In this document: positions 13,824-26,776 of the stretch, piece by piece
Layout of the letters: each line of letters starts with the position of its first letter
Position numbering within the stretch: the stretch's first letter is position 1
Origin: Aphis gossypii
Lineage: Eukaryota > Arthropoda > Insecta > Hemiptera > Aphididae
NCBI RefSeq assembly: GCF_020184175.1
Contig: NC_065532.1
Coordinates: forward strand, 13,268,001 to 13,332,000
DNA: 64,000 bases
Reading direction: 5' to 3'
The notes under the pieces: generated by a model
Seen by the model: the letters and a program-made list of their open reading frames with translations, nothing else
Database searches by the model: none
What the model was told of the DNA's origin: nothing
Program-made: the position numbers and the translations under genes

Positions 13824-14509
13824 CATACTCGCACTAGTACACTACTGAGACAGTCATCATTAAAATGTATGGTTTGTCGACTGTTCAAGACTTCGAGTAC
13901 TTATAGGTACACCTTTATCATGATTTTTGTTTAAATTTAAAAATAAACTGGTTTTGTGGTTTAATTATTATTAATTTACGTGTTCACAATAGATCATAAA
14001 TACTTTATGCTACTTATTGCTATTTATATTTATGCCTCATTAAAATGTTGTATACTTATTTTTTTGTTTTCGTTTGTCACTATTATTTTTTAAATAAGTT
14101 TTATAAATATTATGTGTATGTACTTATAAGTTATAATGTATTCTGATAAAATATTTTGAAAACAGTAGTAATTTTGATGGTATAAGTCTACAACCCCTCC
14201 CCATGAAGAAATTATGCTGTCAACATAAATGCTATTATATCCCCTTATCCTATCCCCTTTACAAAATTCTAAATACGTCAATGAATTTTGGAAACATTGT
14301 TATCTAATTATAATTATATACCGTTTTACCGTATTATTTACCGTTAATCGTATTGACTTACTTTTAAGCATTTTTTCTTTTTTTTTTTTTTAATTGTATT
14401 TATCTTGTAAATGAAAAAAATGTTTAATTTCCTGTCCCCACAACCGATAAATACGTTACATATATTTCGTCTGTCACAATTTATTACATTTTCTCCACCT
14501 ATCCCAATT

Positions 14510-14529
14510 CACACACACGCGCGCGCGTA
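14510..14529. repeat. (CA)n-(CG)n tract
   Basis: TCACACACACGCGCGCGCG, a short alternating purine/pyrimidine tract of the kind able to adopt Z-DNA. Confidence 0.65.
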
Positions 14530-16051
14530 ATATGCGATAGTGCAAGGGCCAAGGGAGTGACTTAGCATACCTAAGTTAGTTTTATATACACCAACGAAAT
14601 AATAAAATCACTTGCCGTTCACCAGATTAAGTCCAACTAGGAAATTTTCAATTGTGGTAATGGAAACTTGCATCGTATAATAACGTAGTAATATGTCACG
14701 AGAATATAACATACCTAGCGCTATGAATCAATAATACAATAACATATGCGTCATAAGTATTTAGTCGATGATAACAAGTATATTGTACAAGCGGAACAAA
14801 ATATAGTATGGAAATATTTTCTATAGTAAACTCTGATATTAATGCATACGCGATAAAAAAAAATAAAATTTCATAATTATGTGTATATCATTGCAATTTA
14901 GCGTAAAAAAAGTCTACTCGATTACAAATTTGCAATGCAAATTAACATACTTTATGTACTCTGACGTATTTCAGAGTATGCAAATTTTTAAGCCGAGGTT
15001 TTTATATTAAATATTCTAAATATAAATTGTATAGGTTGATGTATATTGCCTCAGCGTAGTTGGGTATACTTTGCACTAGTCAAAGGCCCGTGAATGACGC
15101 TGTTTATGGCAAACATTTAACATACAAATATTATGTGTTTAATGTTATCTGTTTTCAAAATAGCTTTTTATTTAAATTGACTAGAGACGACGGATATTGA
15201 TTATATACACGCATTAGTTTTTTTTAATCAAATAATATGTTAATCATATTTTCTTTTACGATAATTTGTTCTAGTAGATATTTCCTGAATATTTTTCGAA
15301 CCAACTCATACCTAATATTTCTATTAACCATTTACTATGAATTTTTAAACTTACCTACTCATTTTATATGATACAGTTAAGTAGAAACATGAGTGACGAG
15401 AATTATGAATTACTTATAATACCTATTACTGTAGATAAATTTTAAGTAGCATTTTATGATTTTCTTATTCTACTCTTTAATATACTAATTTATACTGTTA
15501 TTTCTAATAGTATTTTTGAAAATTTTATAAAAAATTTAGGAATCTAGTTGTAAATTATTAAAACATGATACATTTATATATATATATATTATATATATGT
15601 ATAAGAATATTATATACTAGTACAATTTATACGGATGCGTCCACAACAATCACAATAACTGTATAATAAAGGGAGATAAAAAATATTAAATACAATATCG
15701 TATTTCAGTTATGTGCATAAGAAGCCACCTATGACTCATTATTAAAATAGTAATACTATTATAGCTTGGGATTAAAATGATAAAGAAAATTAAATCAAAA
15801 AATCATAACACCATTTATTTTGAAGTCTAGCATAGAATTCTCGTGAAGTGATACCATGTAAGTCGTTTATGAGTGGATTAGAATAGTTTTCTAGTTTAAA
15901 TAAAAATAGGTTCTAAATCATTATAGGTATATCCTCAATTAATTTAATTTTAAACTGACAATATTTATTCAACATTTTCTAACGTATACATTTATGAATA
16001 TAAGGGTTATTATTTATTACTAATATAGCAGTTAAGAAGAATGCCGTTGAT

Positions 16052-16074
16052 AAAAAAAAAAAAAAAAAAAAAAA
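16052..16074. repeat. Poly(A) run, 23 bases
   Basis: An uninterrupted A run after GTTGAT. No retrotransposed sequence is recognisable on its 5' side, so it is treated as simple sequence. Confidence 0.85.
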
Positions 16075-16361
16075 TGTAAGCAAATTACGTTTCTTTGTTT
16101 TATCGTATTTTTTTAATTGACTGATTGTCATAAAATATATTTTTTTTTTTGTTTACTGTCTGTTTTAAGTAGGTATAGTTAAATCGTCTATAATCCAATA
16201 ACAACAATAGTAGTAACAATGTTTCAACTATTATCATTTATAAGCAGCTGAACTCATTATTATAACGACGAGTTCAAACATTAATTATAACACAAATACA
16301 TCGCTGGTAAAACCTTTGATGATTTAAAGGACGCTTCACACAGACAACCATTTAAATTATA

Positions 16362-16889
16362 CAGGATGATTCACCAACAAACATGCTTACACCAATTTTA
16401 TTTTTAAATTTATTAAAATTCCATTTTTGGATAAGTTGAGTTTTAATAAACATATTAATATATTTAAATCTAATTAACACTTGTGATTTCCGAGCTATCA
16501 AAATGTTTGATTAAACTCTAAAGATAATAGTTCTTGAAACTAGTTTCACAATATAAAATAAATATAATATTAAATCAAATAATTTTTTGAAAAATTGTAA
16601 ATTGTTTATAGATTATTATTCATTACTAAGACTTTCAAAATATCTTTAAGTCCATTATTGTGGGCTTATTATCCTTCGTGGTTAGTTCATTAAGTTAAAT
16701 AACAATTTAAAACTATTCGTTCAATTTTTATTTTTAACTAACAATTGACTAAAAAAAAGATTAGTTTACACTTGAAATTGAAAAAGGTACCGCAACAGGA
16801 CCTCCTTTGATTAGTATAAAAATCTAATAGGTATATTCATTATTAAAGGAAAAATGGGGGAGAGCATTTGTGGTTGCTGAATCATTCTG
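16362..16889. mobile_element. TIR element, CAGGRTGATTC family, copy A
   Basis: The left end CAGGATGATTCACCAACAAA (16362-16381) is matched in reverse complement by the right end, which reads GGTTGCTGAATCATTCTG (16872-16889). Both sides abut TA-rich DNA (ATA before, TATA after). The body of about 530 bp is AT-rich with no protein frame. Subterminal text next to the right end (AAAAATGGGGGAGAGCAT) recurs in the copies ending at 26757 and 43996, which defines a family of three in this window. The superfamily is not determined. Confidence 0.68.
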
Positions 16890-17432
16890 TATATTATATA
16901 TGAGTGTGTATGTTAGAATAATAATTATTGATCTTAAAAATTAAAATACTATTCCTATATAGAATTAAATTTGAATCATTGAAAATTCGTTCTAAATATA
17001 TTACATTTATAACTAAAAGTCACTTTTACTGAGCACAATTAAACCAAACACATCATTCCATAACTCGAGAACATAATTTTCAATTGCCTCTGAATGGTAG
17101 TTATTATTATTATTTTATTATGACATTTTACTATTTTAGTTTTAAGTGTTGTAACAACTATATAAACTAATGAAATAAAAGTTGTATGTAGTTAACATAA
17201 AATAGTATAATTATTTAATTAAAATTATCTATAATTATCATAGGTCATTTATAATTTACTATTTGACAAAACCATATCGATAAAAATGAGACTTATAGAT
17301 AATTTAAATAACGTATATAATTACATCTAATAAAGGTAGGGATTTAAACAGTTGGTTTCTGTACAAAATGTTTATGTGATTTGAAAAGAAAAAGTTGATC
17401 AAAGTAGCATTTAATTTTTTTCAAATACCTAT

Positions 17433-17440
17433 ACGTGTCT
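17433..17440. repeat. MITE target-site duplication, left
   Basis: ACGTGTCT, identical to 17603-17610. Confidence 0.9.
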
Positions 17441-17602
17441 CAGTGGCGGATCTAGGATTAGGATAGGAGGGGATATAAAATTTTTTCGTACATAACATGT
17501 ATATAAACTTCATCTACTAAATTTACAAAACAAGATTTAATTTCCACGGTCACGGGGGGGGGGATTTATCACCCATATCCCCCCCCCGTAGATCCGCCAC
17601 TG
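17441..17602. mobile_element. hAT MITE, complete, 162 bp
   Basis: The perfect 14-bp terminal inverted repeats CAGTGGCGGATCTA (17441-17454) and TAGATCCGCCACTG (17589-17602) are flanked by identical 8-bp duplications ACGTGTCT (17433-17440 and 17603-17610). CAGTGGCGGATCTA is a classic hAT end. The interior is AT-rich apart from a G run near 17553-17562 and a C run near 17579-17587, which could base-pair. There is no coding capacity. Perfect ends and duplications argue for recent activity, so insertion polymorphism is plausible. Confidence 0.92.
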
Positions 17603-17610
17603 ACGTGTCT
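17603..17610. repeat. MITE target-site duplication, right
   Basis: ACGTGTCT, identical to 17433-17440. Confidence 0.9.
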
Positions 17611-18147
17611 TATTTTGAAGTATATAATATTTTGTCATACAATAATAGAACCCTGTTAAGTGTTATCCACAGATGCATGTATCTAAAGTTAAGACAAACG
17701 GAGTATTTAAACGCATTAATTCGAGAATATTTGTCTTTGCTACACTACTTCTCTTATAATATTTTATTACACACACAATTAATAAGAAGATTCTAATATT
17801 AAATATTACTACATTACTAACTGTATATATGAAAACATTTTCAAGATAATACTTTTTTATTGCATTTTGAGCTAAGTTTCAAGTTTGTATAATATGTGAA
17901 ATCAAAAATAATGGCTGCTATTTAAAAAAAGTAAAAAGCACTAGTAAAGAAAAATTAATTTTTTTTTACTAAAATGTAGTATTATAAATGTAATATTACT
18001 ATTGCTACTGGACAGTTACCGAGAACATACGATTAAAAAAATACATATACACTATACACTATACAGGTAACACGTATATAGTACGTAATATACGCATGTA
18101 CCTAGAGGATGAATGAGACTTTGACAAATTTACATTGAAATTACTTT

Positions 18148-18610
18148 TCAATTACCATAGCTACCTCCAATGGCGGTTTTTTTTTCTCCGACCAGCTTTG
18201 GGGATCGACAAATTAGTGAACGGATCTTAACGTGTTTACGGAATCTTTCCGGCAGCATTTGGCTTTGCATTTGACGGTCGAAACAAGAGCAATGGGGTGG
18301 GTGGTTGTATAGCCTTGTAGGTGATCCGGCGACGGATAGGCGATTTCTAACGTCGCCGAGTCGCGACCGTGAAGTTGTGCGCCAACTCTGAAACGCCGCC
18401 CTCGTGGTCGTGATTATTATTGGGGTTGCGCCGCCACTCGCAGTACTGTCACCGACCATTACGACGACGGACGCGTAATTCCTGCGGTAATCGCCATCGT
18501 TACGAGTTCTCACGAGTAAAAGTCACGGGACACGAATACATACTCAATACATAAAATAATAATTTTTTAACCAGCCACTGACGCCACCCTGAATATGGGT
18601 AAGTACCGAC
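18148..18610. promoter_or_regulatory. CpG-rich patch
   Basis: About 350 bp with strongly raised CG content (CGTCGCCGAGTCGCGACCG near 18350, TTGCGCCGCCACTCGCAG near 18424). A - strand frame of 121 codons (18148-18513) opens with GTG rather than ATG and matches no family. At the right edge TTTTTTAACCAG precedes 24 nt that end ATGG|GTAAGT (donor at 18599), formally a tiny + strand exon but with no supporting partner. Confidence 0.28.
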
Positions 18611-18804
18611 AATTTGTACCCCAGTGGTATTCACATGATGAGATCAAACAATTTTTTTGTTACATCAATTATACTTTACGATTTAGGTTTTCTACATGTG
18701 CTAGCGATCATTATGTCATACTTTAAATATTTTACTATAATAGTATACTAATATTGAATGTATAGAGATTAAAATAAATTGGTATAAATAAATATATATA
18801 TTAT

Positions 18805-18840
18805 ATAGAGAGAGAGAGAGATAGAGATAGAGATAGTGAG
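18805..18840. repeat. (GA)n/(GATA)n microsatellite
   Basis: A GAGAGAGAGAGA tract grading into repeats of ATAGAG, then TAGTGAGTG. Confidence 0.85.
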
Positions 18841-18893
18841 TGTTCAGACACATAATTTTTATGTTTTTACATAATTAATGGTAATATTTAAGG

Positions 18894-19463
18894 TTGGGAT
18901 TTTGATGCAAATGCATCATTTTTTCTAGTGTTTCAAAACATTGCTTCGTAAGTATAAAATGTGCTTTGGGCGATGCTGATTAATTAAAAGTAATTTTTGT
19001 TTTTTGCATTTTTGTCAAAATTAACCTTAAATGCCTTTTTAGGGAATTTTCTTAAATTTTAGAGCATTTTTCAGTTTTTTCATGAAATGAACTAAAATTG
19101 TTGCAATTAACATGATTTTTTCGGCAAACTGCCGACGCGCCACGGTACGATTTATAAATTATATAGCACAAAAATCGATTATATCTATCTTCGATAACAA
19201 TTTTATCATAACTAGGACTTTCCGCTTAAATTATCGTCGTTGTATACCTATTGGCTAATATGTACTAGCAAAAACAAATTAAAATATAGAACAATTTTTT
19301 TTTTTAATTATTGTTTTATAATGCTTGATTAAGAAAACATAAATACAACAAAACAAAACAAGTAACAACGTACAATAACAAAGAAATTTATTAAGCCATA
19401 ATAAAATATAAATTCATTTTAATGTTGCATTTTTTGAGATTTTTTAGGGCATTAAAATTCCAG
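18894..19463. mobile_element. Probable TIR element with GCATTTTT-rich arms
   Basis: TTGGGATTTTGATGC (18894-18908) is answered by GCATTAAAATTCCA (19449-19462), giving imperfect terminal repeats of about 14-15 bp. Inside, text built from GCATTTTT and AGGGAATTTT appears on both sides, and a GC-richer core (about 19118-19150) contains CGGCAAACTGCCG, a small palindrome. No target duplication is seen, and no frame. I recall this GCATTTTTAGGGCAT style from aphid repeats, but cannot name the family. Confidence 0.48.
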
Positions 19464-20102
19464 ACTTTGACTAATATTATAACACTACGTTAATACATTT
19501 TTTTTAAAAAAAAAATTTACTGTTCTTATAACTGTGATGTTTTTAATAAACTGATTTCAAAATGAAGTATTAAGAATTATTATAATTGACCGTGAACAAT
19601 ATTATAAACATATTTTCGTATTAAAATACGATTATTATTAACCAAAATAATACAATAAGCTCACTTTGGATAATCCTATAGGTACAATTAATAATTTGTA
19701 TACAAAATAAAAATAATTAAAATACGAGTACAATGAACTTATTATATTTCAAGTATTTAACTACGAACGTTAAGGGTATTAATACACTTTAACGCATCAT
19801 ACTTATTAAATATTCATATCGTAATACTGACAATACCTTAATTAATTAAGATTCTACTAAATTTAATCTAACTTTCAAATATAGGTGAATAGCGAATACT
19901 CATAAATTGTTGATTATCGAATTTCAAGCAACTGCTTATTGTCTATGGTATTTTTTAAAAAAAATTCTACGATAATTTTTAGTTTGAATTAAATAATAAT
20001 TTTATGAAAATCGTAAAGAATTATTTTATTGCATAATTTTTCATAGACAAGTTACTGAGGAGAAAACAACAGATCAAATTGTAAAGGATCTTGAAATATA
20101 AT

Positions 20103-20614
20103 AGAGAGTGATTCTTTTATCGAACAACACTCATTATTTCAAAATGTATTCACGTTTTAGAAAATATATTTTTTTCATATTATTTCCAGTCGAAATAATA
20201 TATTATTAAAAAATGTTTAGTATTTTGGAATTACAGCAATTTTTTTTTAAATTTCATATTTAAAAGCAGAATATTTTTTTAGAGTACTCAGTACCTACTA
20301 ACAATCGAAATTCTTGCGAGTAGTTTATGAGTTATACATATTTAAAGTATAGGTAAGCGGAGTAGTAGACTAAAATGTTGTAAGGTTTCCTCGAACCACT
20401 CCACTCCGAACACCAAGATTTAAAACAATTATAACTCATAAATTACTCACCCGAATTTCGATTTTAATGTATCAAAATACACCGAAAAATATTTTGCTTC
20501 AGAATACAAAATGTAAAATGTATGTTGTCTTCAGAAAAGTAAAACACTTAAGAAATTGTAATAAAATAGATTTTAAAATAATGTATGTTGTTCGATAAAA
20601 GAATGACTCAATAT
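20103..20614. mobile_element. Foldback element, older second copy
   Basis: This is a diverged relative of the 26777-27404 palindrome. The left end has GAGTGATTCTTTTATCGAAC (20107-20126) and the right end has GTTCGATAAAAGAATGACTC (20590-20609). The centre again has GCGGAGTAGTAGAC on the left (20357-20370) and CCACTCCACTCCG on the right (20396-20408). The right arm is shorter than the left, indicating internal deletions. The outermost CAGGGTG bases are lost, and no target duplication is recognised. Confidence 0.75.
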
Positions 20615-23600
20615 TATATTATGATATAAATTAAGCTATGATAATTAATAATTATTGCTCAATCATTATTTATGTTAGGTACTTATTATTACATTTCTTA
20701 ATTATTCAGTTAACTATATTAAATTTATTATGTAGTTTTCCAATATATTATATTATTTCAACAATGATCGTACCATACCTACCATGAACAAATATTAATA
20801 TATTTTCAACAATTTTAATGTATTTTAAAAATCATTATTATCAAAATGTTTTGTATTAATGCATCGATCACAATTCACAATATTACACTGAAAAAAGTAA
20901 ACTTCTTACACAATAATATCATGTATTAACTAAGCACCTATATTATATTTTATATGCTGACAAAATATAGTATAATGTAATGGATAATATTAATATACAT
21001 TTATTGGATTTATTCATATTATGATGTAGAATGTAGGTTTCCGTCAATATTAACATCTTTTCATCTTAGCGTTATAAATTATAATATTATCAACACAAAA
21101 AAGATAAAACCGTATTAAAAAAAAATTTAATTTAATTTTTAAATTGAACATTGATTTTATTTATTTGACGTTCGAGAATTTTAGACCTCCCACGTATAAA
21201 ATAAGCATCCTTAAAGACTCGTGTCATAATACTTGCACTGTACTCATTAGTTATAATGGTCTATGGATATGGCCGACGTGGGCACTTATATAATACTAAA
21301 TACATTAATAATTTTTCATAAAATAAATAAATTGATAATCAAATTGAAGTTGTTTTATGGAACGTTTATGTATTTTAAATGTCCACATAATGGCCTTAGA
21401 TTATTATTCGTATCTTCCAAATAAGTTTATGAAGCGCAGCGTATGATCAAGTCAACGATAATATTTATACAGATTAAAATTCGAATAAAATATTACCTGC
21501 ATGATATATTATTATATTTAAACTTGTCATATAAGATAGTTTTATGATAGTTATTTTAATCGAAGCACAATTCAACCAGCGGTATTGTATAATACGTTAT
21601 AATAAACCATTATATATTATATTACTGGTTGTTATACGATAGTTGTAAGATTGGATAATAGATTAAATTCGGGAAAATAACATCAATATAAATAGTGAAC
21701 AAATATATTATGATATAACACAAAGCAAAAAGGATTTTATTTTTTTCTGGATTTTTAGTTAATGACACGTAAATAATACATTCAAATTAAATAATCTTGA
21801 TTCGTCAAAAATTTTTATCTAACCGAATATTAATCTAATTAATTTTTTTTTAAAATAGGTAATATCTAAACCAAAGAGACAATCCATTATACTTTAAAAT
21901 ACGTATTTAATAATTAATATATTTTCTACTAGAATCCATTTTTTTTCTTCAAAACAACAATTGCATTTCATGAATACCTACAGAAATCTAATTCTTAGCG
22001 TTTTTATTATCTTTAGTTATCTATTATTAATTATTAAAAAATAAAAAATAAATAAAAATAATAAAATGAAAATTGTACACATACTTATAAAAAGCATAAT
22101 AACATCGACTTATAGCAAAGTAATGTTGAAAATAATCTAGATGTTTTGAATTCTTCAAATCTTAACAGATGGTGATGAACATCAGTCTTTAGACATGTAT
22201 ATCCTACCATATAAATGTAGTTTTATGCACGTGTCAGTGCGTCTATTATTTATTCGTATAAAAATAAATTATAATAATTGTACATAATTATTATCCAACC
22301 CACTGAAAACATACACTTTTAATTAAAAAATAATTTAGTAAAGTTAATCCCCACCGTCAGCTTGAAGTTACAACGTGGTATACTGGTATCGTTCGGAAGT
22401 ATAATATAGTCGTATACACAATATTACATTCAGTCGACATTTTAAAACTGAGGGAACGGCTGACTTTTTAAAACTATGCACATCTATTCTGAAACGAGTT
22501 TTTAATTCGTTTTACAAATAATAGAAAATATTTTAATTATTTGTATATATTTCTTTTTAATTTTAGTTCATACTCTTAAGGATAAAACAATTATATAGTT
22601 ACCTTATTGCAACCATGACTAAACTAAAATAAATTTTAAGTAAGTATTTTATATTTAAAATTAAAACGCACTTATATTTTATAGCATAATAACACGGCAT
22701 TTTTACTGGTCACTTTTTAGATTCCAAGTGAAGCAAAACATGCATTGGTCTTGCTATATTTTATATTCTTATTCTGTAAACGTGTTTCGGAGAAAAAAAG
22801 TAATCAAAAAGTTTCATGTAGGCGTCTTTAAATGTCGGAAATTGAGTCTAGTTGATACTCTGAATAGGTAATTTTTCGATTTCCACTAAGCATAAGGAAA
22901 AACAACCGATATGTGACAACCGAATGTGATTATTTAACAAGACTTCCAAATTGTGAGTTATATTATTTATATACTATTACTATAGGTATATTATAGTATA
23001 TATTTTATATCACGGCAATGAGACACATACAGAGATACTCTGAGTTAAAGTGAGCAAAGCGAGTTTGACAACCATGATGTATTGATGTGTACTAAGACTT
23101 TTCACGTTTTATGTCTACATTTTTTTTTATATATATAAATATCGTTTGACGTAAACGCCGCGCGCCGCACCGTTTAATTCCGTACTCGTATTTTTTTTTT
23201 TTATTAAATTCAACACTTATCTTGCAGTAGTCTAAATATTATGTAATATAAAAAGTAAAGATGATTTATTTTTCAGTCTGATATATTATTTATACAATTT
23301 TTCAATATTAATATAATATAAAATTAGTTTTCAGATATTTATATTAAAATGTATTATTGGAATTTTCCGTGAATGGTGAAGCGTACCTTTATACAAGTTT
23401 CTAATATCTATGTGTGTATAGAAATATATTTGAATCACTGCTAATAAATAAATCCTGAGTCTCCTAATTAAATTAACTTGTATACATATTTTATTTTATT
23501 TAAGAAGCCGTTTTATCTACAAATAAAACTGGACATCATATTACTATTCAACAAACAGGTTGCCATTATTATTATAATTATTTATATTCTAGTTTCCGTA

Positions 23601-25280
23601 TACCTATACTCTATGAGTTTTCTGCATCGTGATATCAATAAATATCTAGGTATCATAATAAATTTCTTTTATACATGTATATATATTTTTTTTGAATTTA
23701 TCGTTTGGCACAACTTATTTAAAAAGCACACTTTTTTTTATCGAGCATAAATTTGAATATTTTAAATATGTTAAGTTATAACTGTCAACTATTTGTAAAC
23801 CTATAAAAGTTAATTTTGTTAGTTTCATTGAAAATATTTTGCGTCCATATAGTATTATTGTATTACTTAATTTCCCATATTACTGTAATCGTATGTCAGG
23901 ATGAGTCTCTTTCGTCGAAACCGTCAAGGTTAATAATATATTTGAATATTATTATAGTAGTTTTATTAATTAAATTAACCTATCAACGTTTTATATTTGT
24001 TAGTATTGAATATTTATAACAAACGAAATAAATAACTTTAATTCATGTAGTGTCAAGATATGTTAATATATTATGTACCTAGACATTAGACATTCATTGA
24101 AAAGTTAACAGATATTTACATACTGTACACGTAGATGATATTATAATAGTATTTTAGTCTAAATTTGTTTCGTTATTGACTATTAACGCTTACAATCAAA
24201 ATTAATTAACAATAATTTCTTCTCATTCTAAAAAACTCAAATATAATCTATACTTTCCATCGATCTTCCAAATTCTAACACACTACACAAGTGAAAGCAT
24301 AATATTAAGAGTACGTATCATATAAATTTAATACACTTATTGAAAATTACATACATATTACAACAAATGTAATCTCGGAAGAACGCGTTTTCAATGAATT
24401 ATTTATTACGTTTCAGACTTAAAAGTTTGATAATTCGTATCGATTAGGTAGCGTATTTTGTGTGTGTAATTTCCCATATATCAATCGAAATTAAACAGTT
24501 AATCCTTTAGAAGAGTTGCTAAATACTGAGTCATGGTGTCTTACTTCAAAGATTTATTGTATACATTTACAACATTGCAAATGAACAGTCAAACGGAAAA
24601 CTACGGAGTTAAGTAGTTTTATTAATCAATAAGCAAACACGTAGATACCCAGTAATCGATACTGTTTAATTTTTTATTTAATACATAATGGCGTTTAAGG
24701 CGTTGATTTTCTTTCTTTATTTAAACTTTAATCTAACATTAAGAGGCCGCAAAATATAGTTACAACGCTATCACTTATTTTAAGTTTATTACCTACACTA
24801 TCTGGTTCAGTTTAAGGCAAAGTAACCATAATTTTGTTTTTTAATGCGTTATTAATGATATAGATATTATTATATTAATACACGTTTATCTCGGTAAAGA
24901 ATGAAATTATTGAAAACCATCCAGATAAAACTCACAGGAAATATCCTTCTTTATAAAACGTATAATAGATTGTGTAACGTACCTTAGCTTTATGTTATCA
25001 ATTATCATATAAAATTATAACCGTATTGCACCGACCGTCTATGAGAATACAGTATACGCCAATATAATATAGTTCGTAGTAAAATCATGGGGAAAATAAT
25101 GCAACAGATCAAAAACCGATGGTAGACGCTCACTTTATTTAAACGATGTCTTCTGAATATATTATTATCTATATATATATATTAAATGGATAACTAGCGC
25201 GAATGTCTTGTGTTATATTTCACGAGATAAAACGCGCGGGTGCGGAACAACTTTTATTAAGCAAAGTGTTTTTTTATTAT
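20615..25280. other. AT-rich spacer
   Basis: No gene or element supported. There is a short CpG cluster at 23145-23175 (AAACGCCGCGCGCCGCACCG). Open frames at 23478-24019 are low-complexity I/Y/F-rich translations. Confidence 0.55.
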
Positions 25281-25601
25281 TATATTATGTATAACTTTAT
25301 GAGCCCGAAGCGGATTACGGCGATTAACTAAAATCTAACTAAAAGTTCCGGACGGACGGCATTAATAATGACGGCTGGTGCGCCGAACGTCGAGCGAAAA
25401 AAAAAATATAAAAATAAAAACAAAACCGGCAACAAAAATCCTCGGGCGCTCCAGACTGACACGCGTAATCCTTTCCAGCGAGAGCTTGTCAAAGAAGAGG
25501 CGGCATAATGCGCGTATAAGACGTATACTCTTCTCGGACGAAAATATATAAATGTGTTGTTGTTATTATTAAAACGCCCAGTTTTCTCCCGGGGTAATAG
25601 G

Positions 25602-25633
25602 AATAATAATAATGATAATAATAATAATAATAA
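25602..25633. repeat. (AAT)n microsatellite
   Basis: About ten AAT/ATA units with one GAT interruption. Confidence 0.88.
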
Positions 25634-25734
25634 CGACTATACGCTGCTCCTGCGTCATCATCAGTAGTGCAACGGGGCGGCTGAGCGAGGATATATTATT
25701 TTATACACACACGGTTTTACGGATGTATAGGCGT

Positions 25735-25813
25735 TATATATATATATATAATATGTATAAGTGTATATACGACTTATATTAAATTATATATATATATATA
25801 TAATATTATATAT
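25735..25813. repeat. (TA)n-rich tract
   Basis: Two pure TA runs (about 25735-25750 and 25786-25800) separated by TA-rich sequence. Confidence 0.85.
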
Positions 25814-26306
25814 GTACGCGTTGTAGGCATAAGGGATGAAAATCATCTGCACGAACACACAAGCGTGCGTGCGGCAATACGGCCATAATATGATGGCAGG
25901 TAATAATGATATATCCGCTCGAGCGCATATTCATAGAACACAATATAGGTATATTTTATGCATACTTCCGGCCCGTCCGTCACCGTCGTCGTGCATCATA
26001 TTTTTATACTTTTATATTATTTCATTCATTTTTTTTTTTTTTATGTCGTCTTGCACGGAGCGCGTGTATTCCGCACCGGTATATAGGTAAATACCAATAT
26101 CAACGTTCTGTCCAGGCCGTGGTATAACAGTGTTTTCAAAGTTCCGAACGCTTCGACCACACCGCCGCCGTCACCCTGTATACTGGCACGATAATACGGA
26201 TCACATAGTTTACATCGCTCTTCCGGTTTTTACGGGCTTAACGGATTTTAATTCCGATCTATTCGTAGCTTTTTTCATCGCTTTGTATATATTATAATAC
26301 TAAATA

Positions 26307-26757
26307 CACGGATTGATTAAACAAGCCTGCTCACCCCGCATCTCCTATCCCTTCAATAATACAGTTATTTAAAATCTGATCGGAGGAATTTTTAAATTTA
26401 CTTCAAGACCATTTTTTCAAATTCTTGAGATTTTGTGTACTAAGTAAGGAGTAAGAAAATACAAATTTTTACTTTTCAACTACTGGTTTGAATTTTGAAT
26501 TAAATTTACCGATATTACAAATATATAATATACCTATTTACTAAATAATTTACAATAAAAAAGGGGGTTTTCATTTGAAAAACAAAAGTTTGTATTACCA
26601 CAGAAGGACACTCTTTATTAGGTACACCATAAAAATCTCAATAATTTGAAAATGTAATTAAGAACAATTAAAAATTACAAAAATCATAACTTGATTTTTC
26701 GAATGAATTCATTATTAAATGGAAAAATGTGGATGAGTATGCTTGATAAATCATTTG
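26307..26757. mobile_element. TIR element, CAGGRTGATTC family, copy B
   Basis: The left end is degraded (CACGGATTGATTAAACAAGC) and is followed by CTGCTCACCCC. The right end reads GGATGAGTATGCTTGATAAA and finishes TCATTTG at 26757. Internal text TTCAAATTCTTGAGATTT (near 26416) is shared with copy C near 43494. It is more decayed than copy A. It lies only 19 bp from the foldback element at 26777, so the two form a composite patch. Confidence 0.6.
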
Positions 26758-26776
26758 AACCTTGTAAATATATATA

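Larger units (their letters stand above)
10700..16350. other. AT-rich spacer
   Basis: No exon supported. A GC-richer 200-bp block at 11530-11720 has C/T runs and GGATCCACCACTG (near 11606), which recalls a decayed hAT end, without a partner. Simple-sequence runs are at 12670 and 14379. Confidence 0.5.
25280..26250. promoter_or_regulatory. CpG-rich block with microsatellites
   Basis: GC-richer segments (GCGCCGAACGTCGAGCGAAA near 25379, TCCTCGGGCGCTCCAGACTG near 25438, AACGGGGCGGCTGAGCGAGG near 25670, CGCTTCGACCACACCGCCGC near 26150) alternate with AAT and TA repeats. This mixture is common around regulatory DNA in aphids. No exon boundary is convincing, and two overlapping + frames (25836-26127) are spurious. 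Confidence 0.3.

Noticed and set aside
16052..16074. Poly(A) as the tail of a processed retrocopy
   Set aside because: The upstream DNA is AT-rich with no frame or recognisable transcript, and no target duplication is seen.
18148..18513. 121-codon - strand open frame
   Set aside because: It begins with GTG, not ATG, has no acceptor supporting an internal exon, and lies in a CpG-rich patch where stops are rare.
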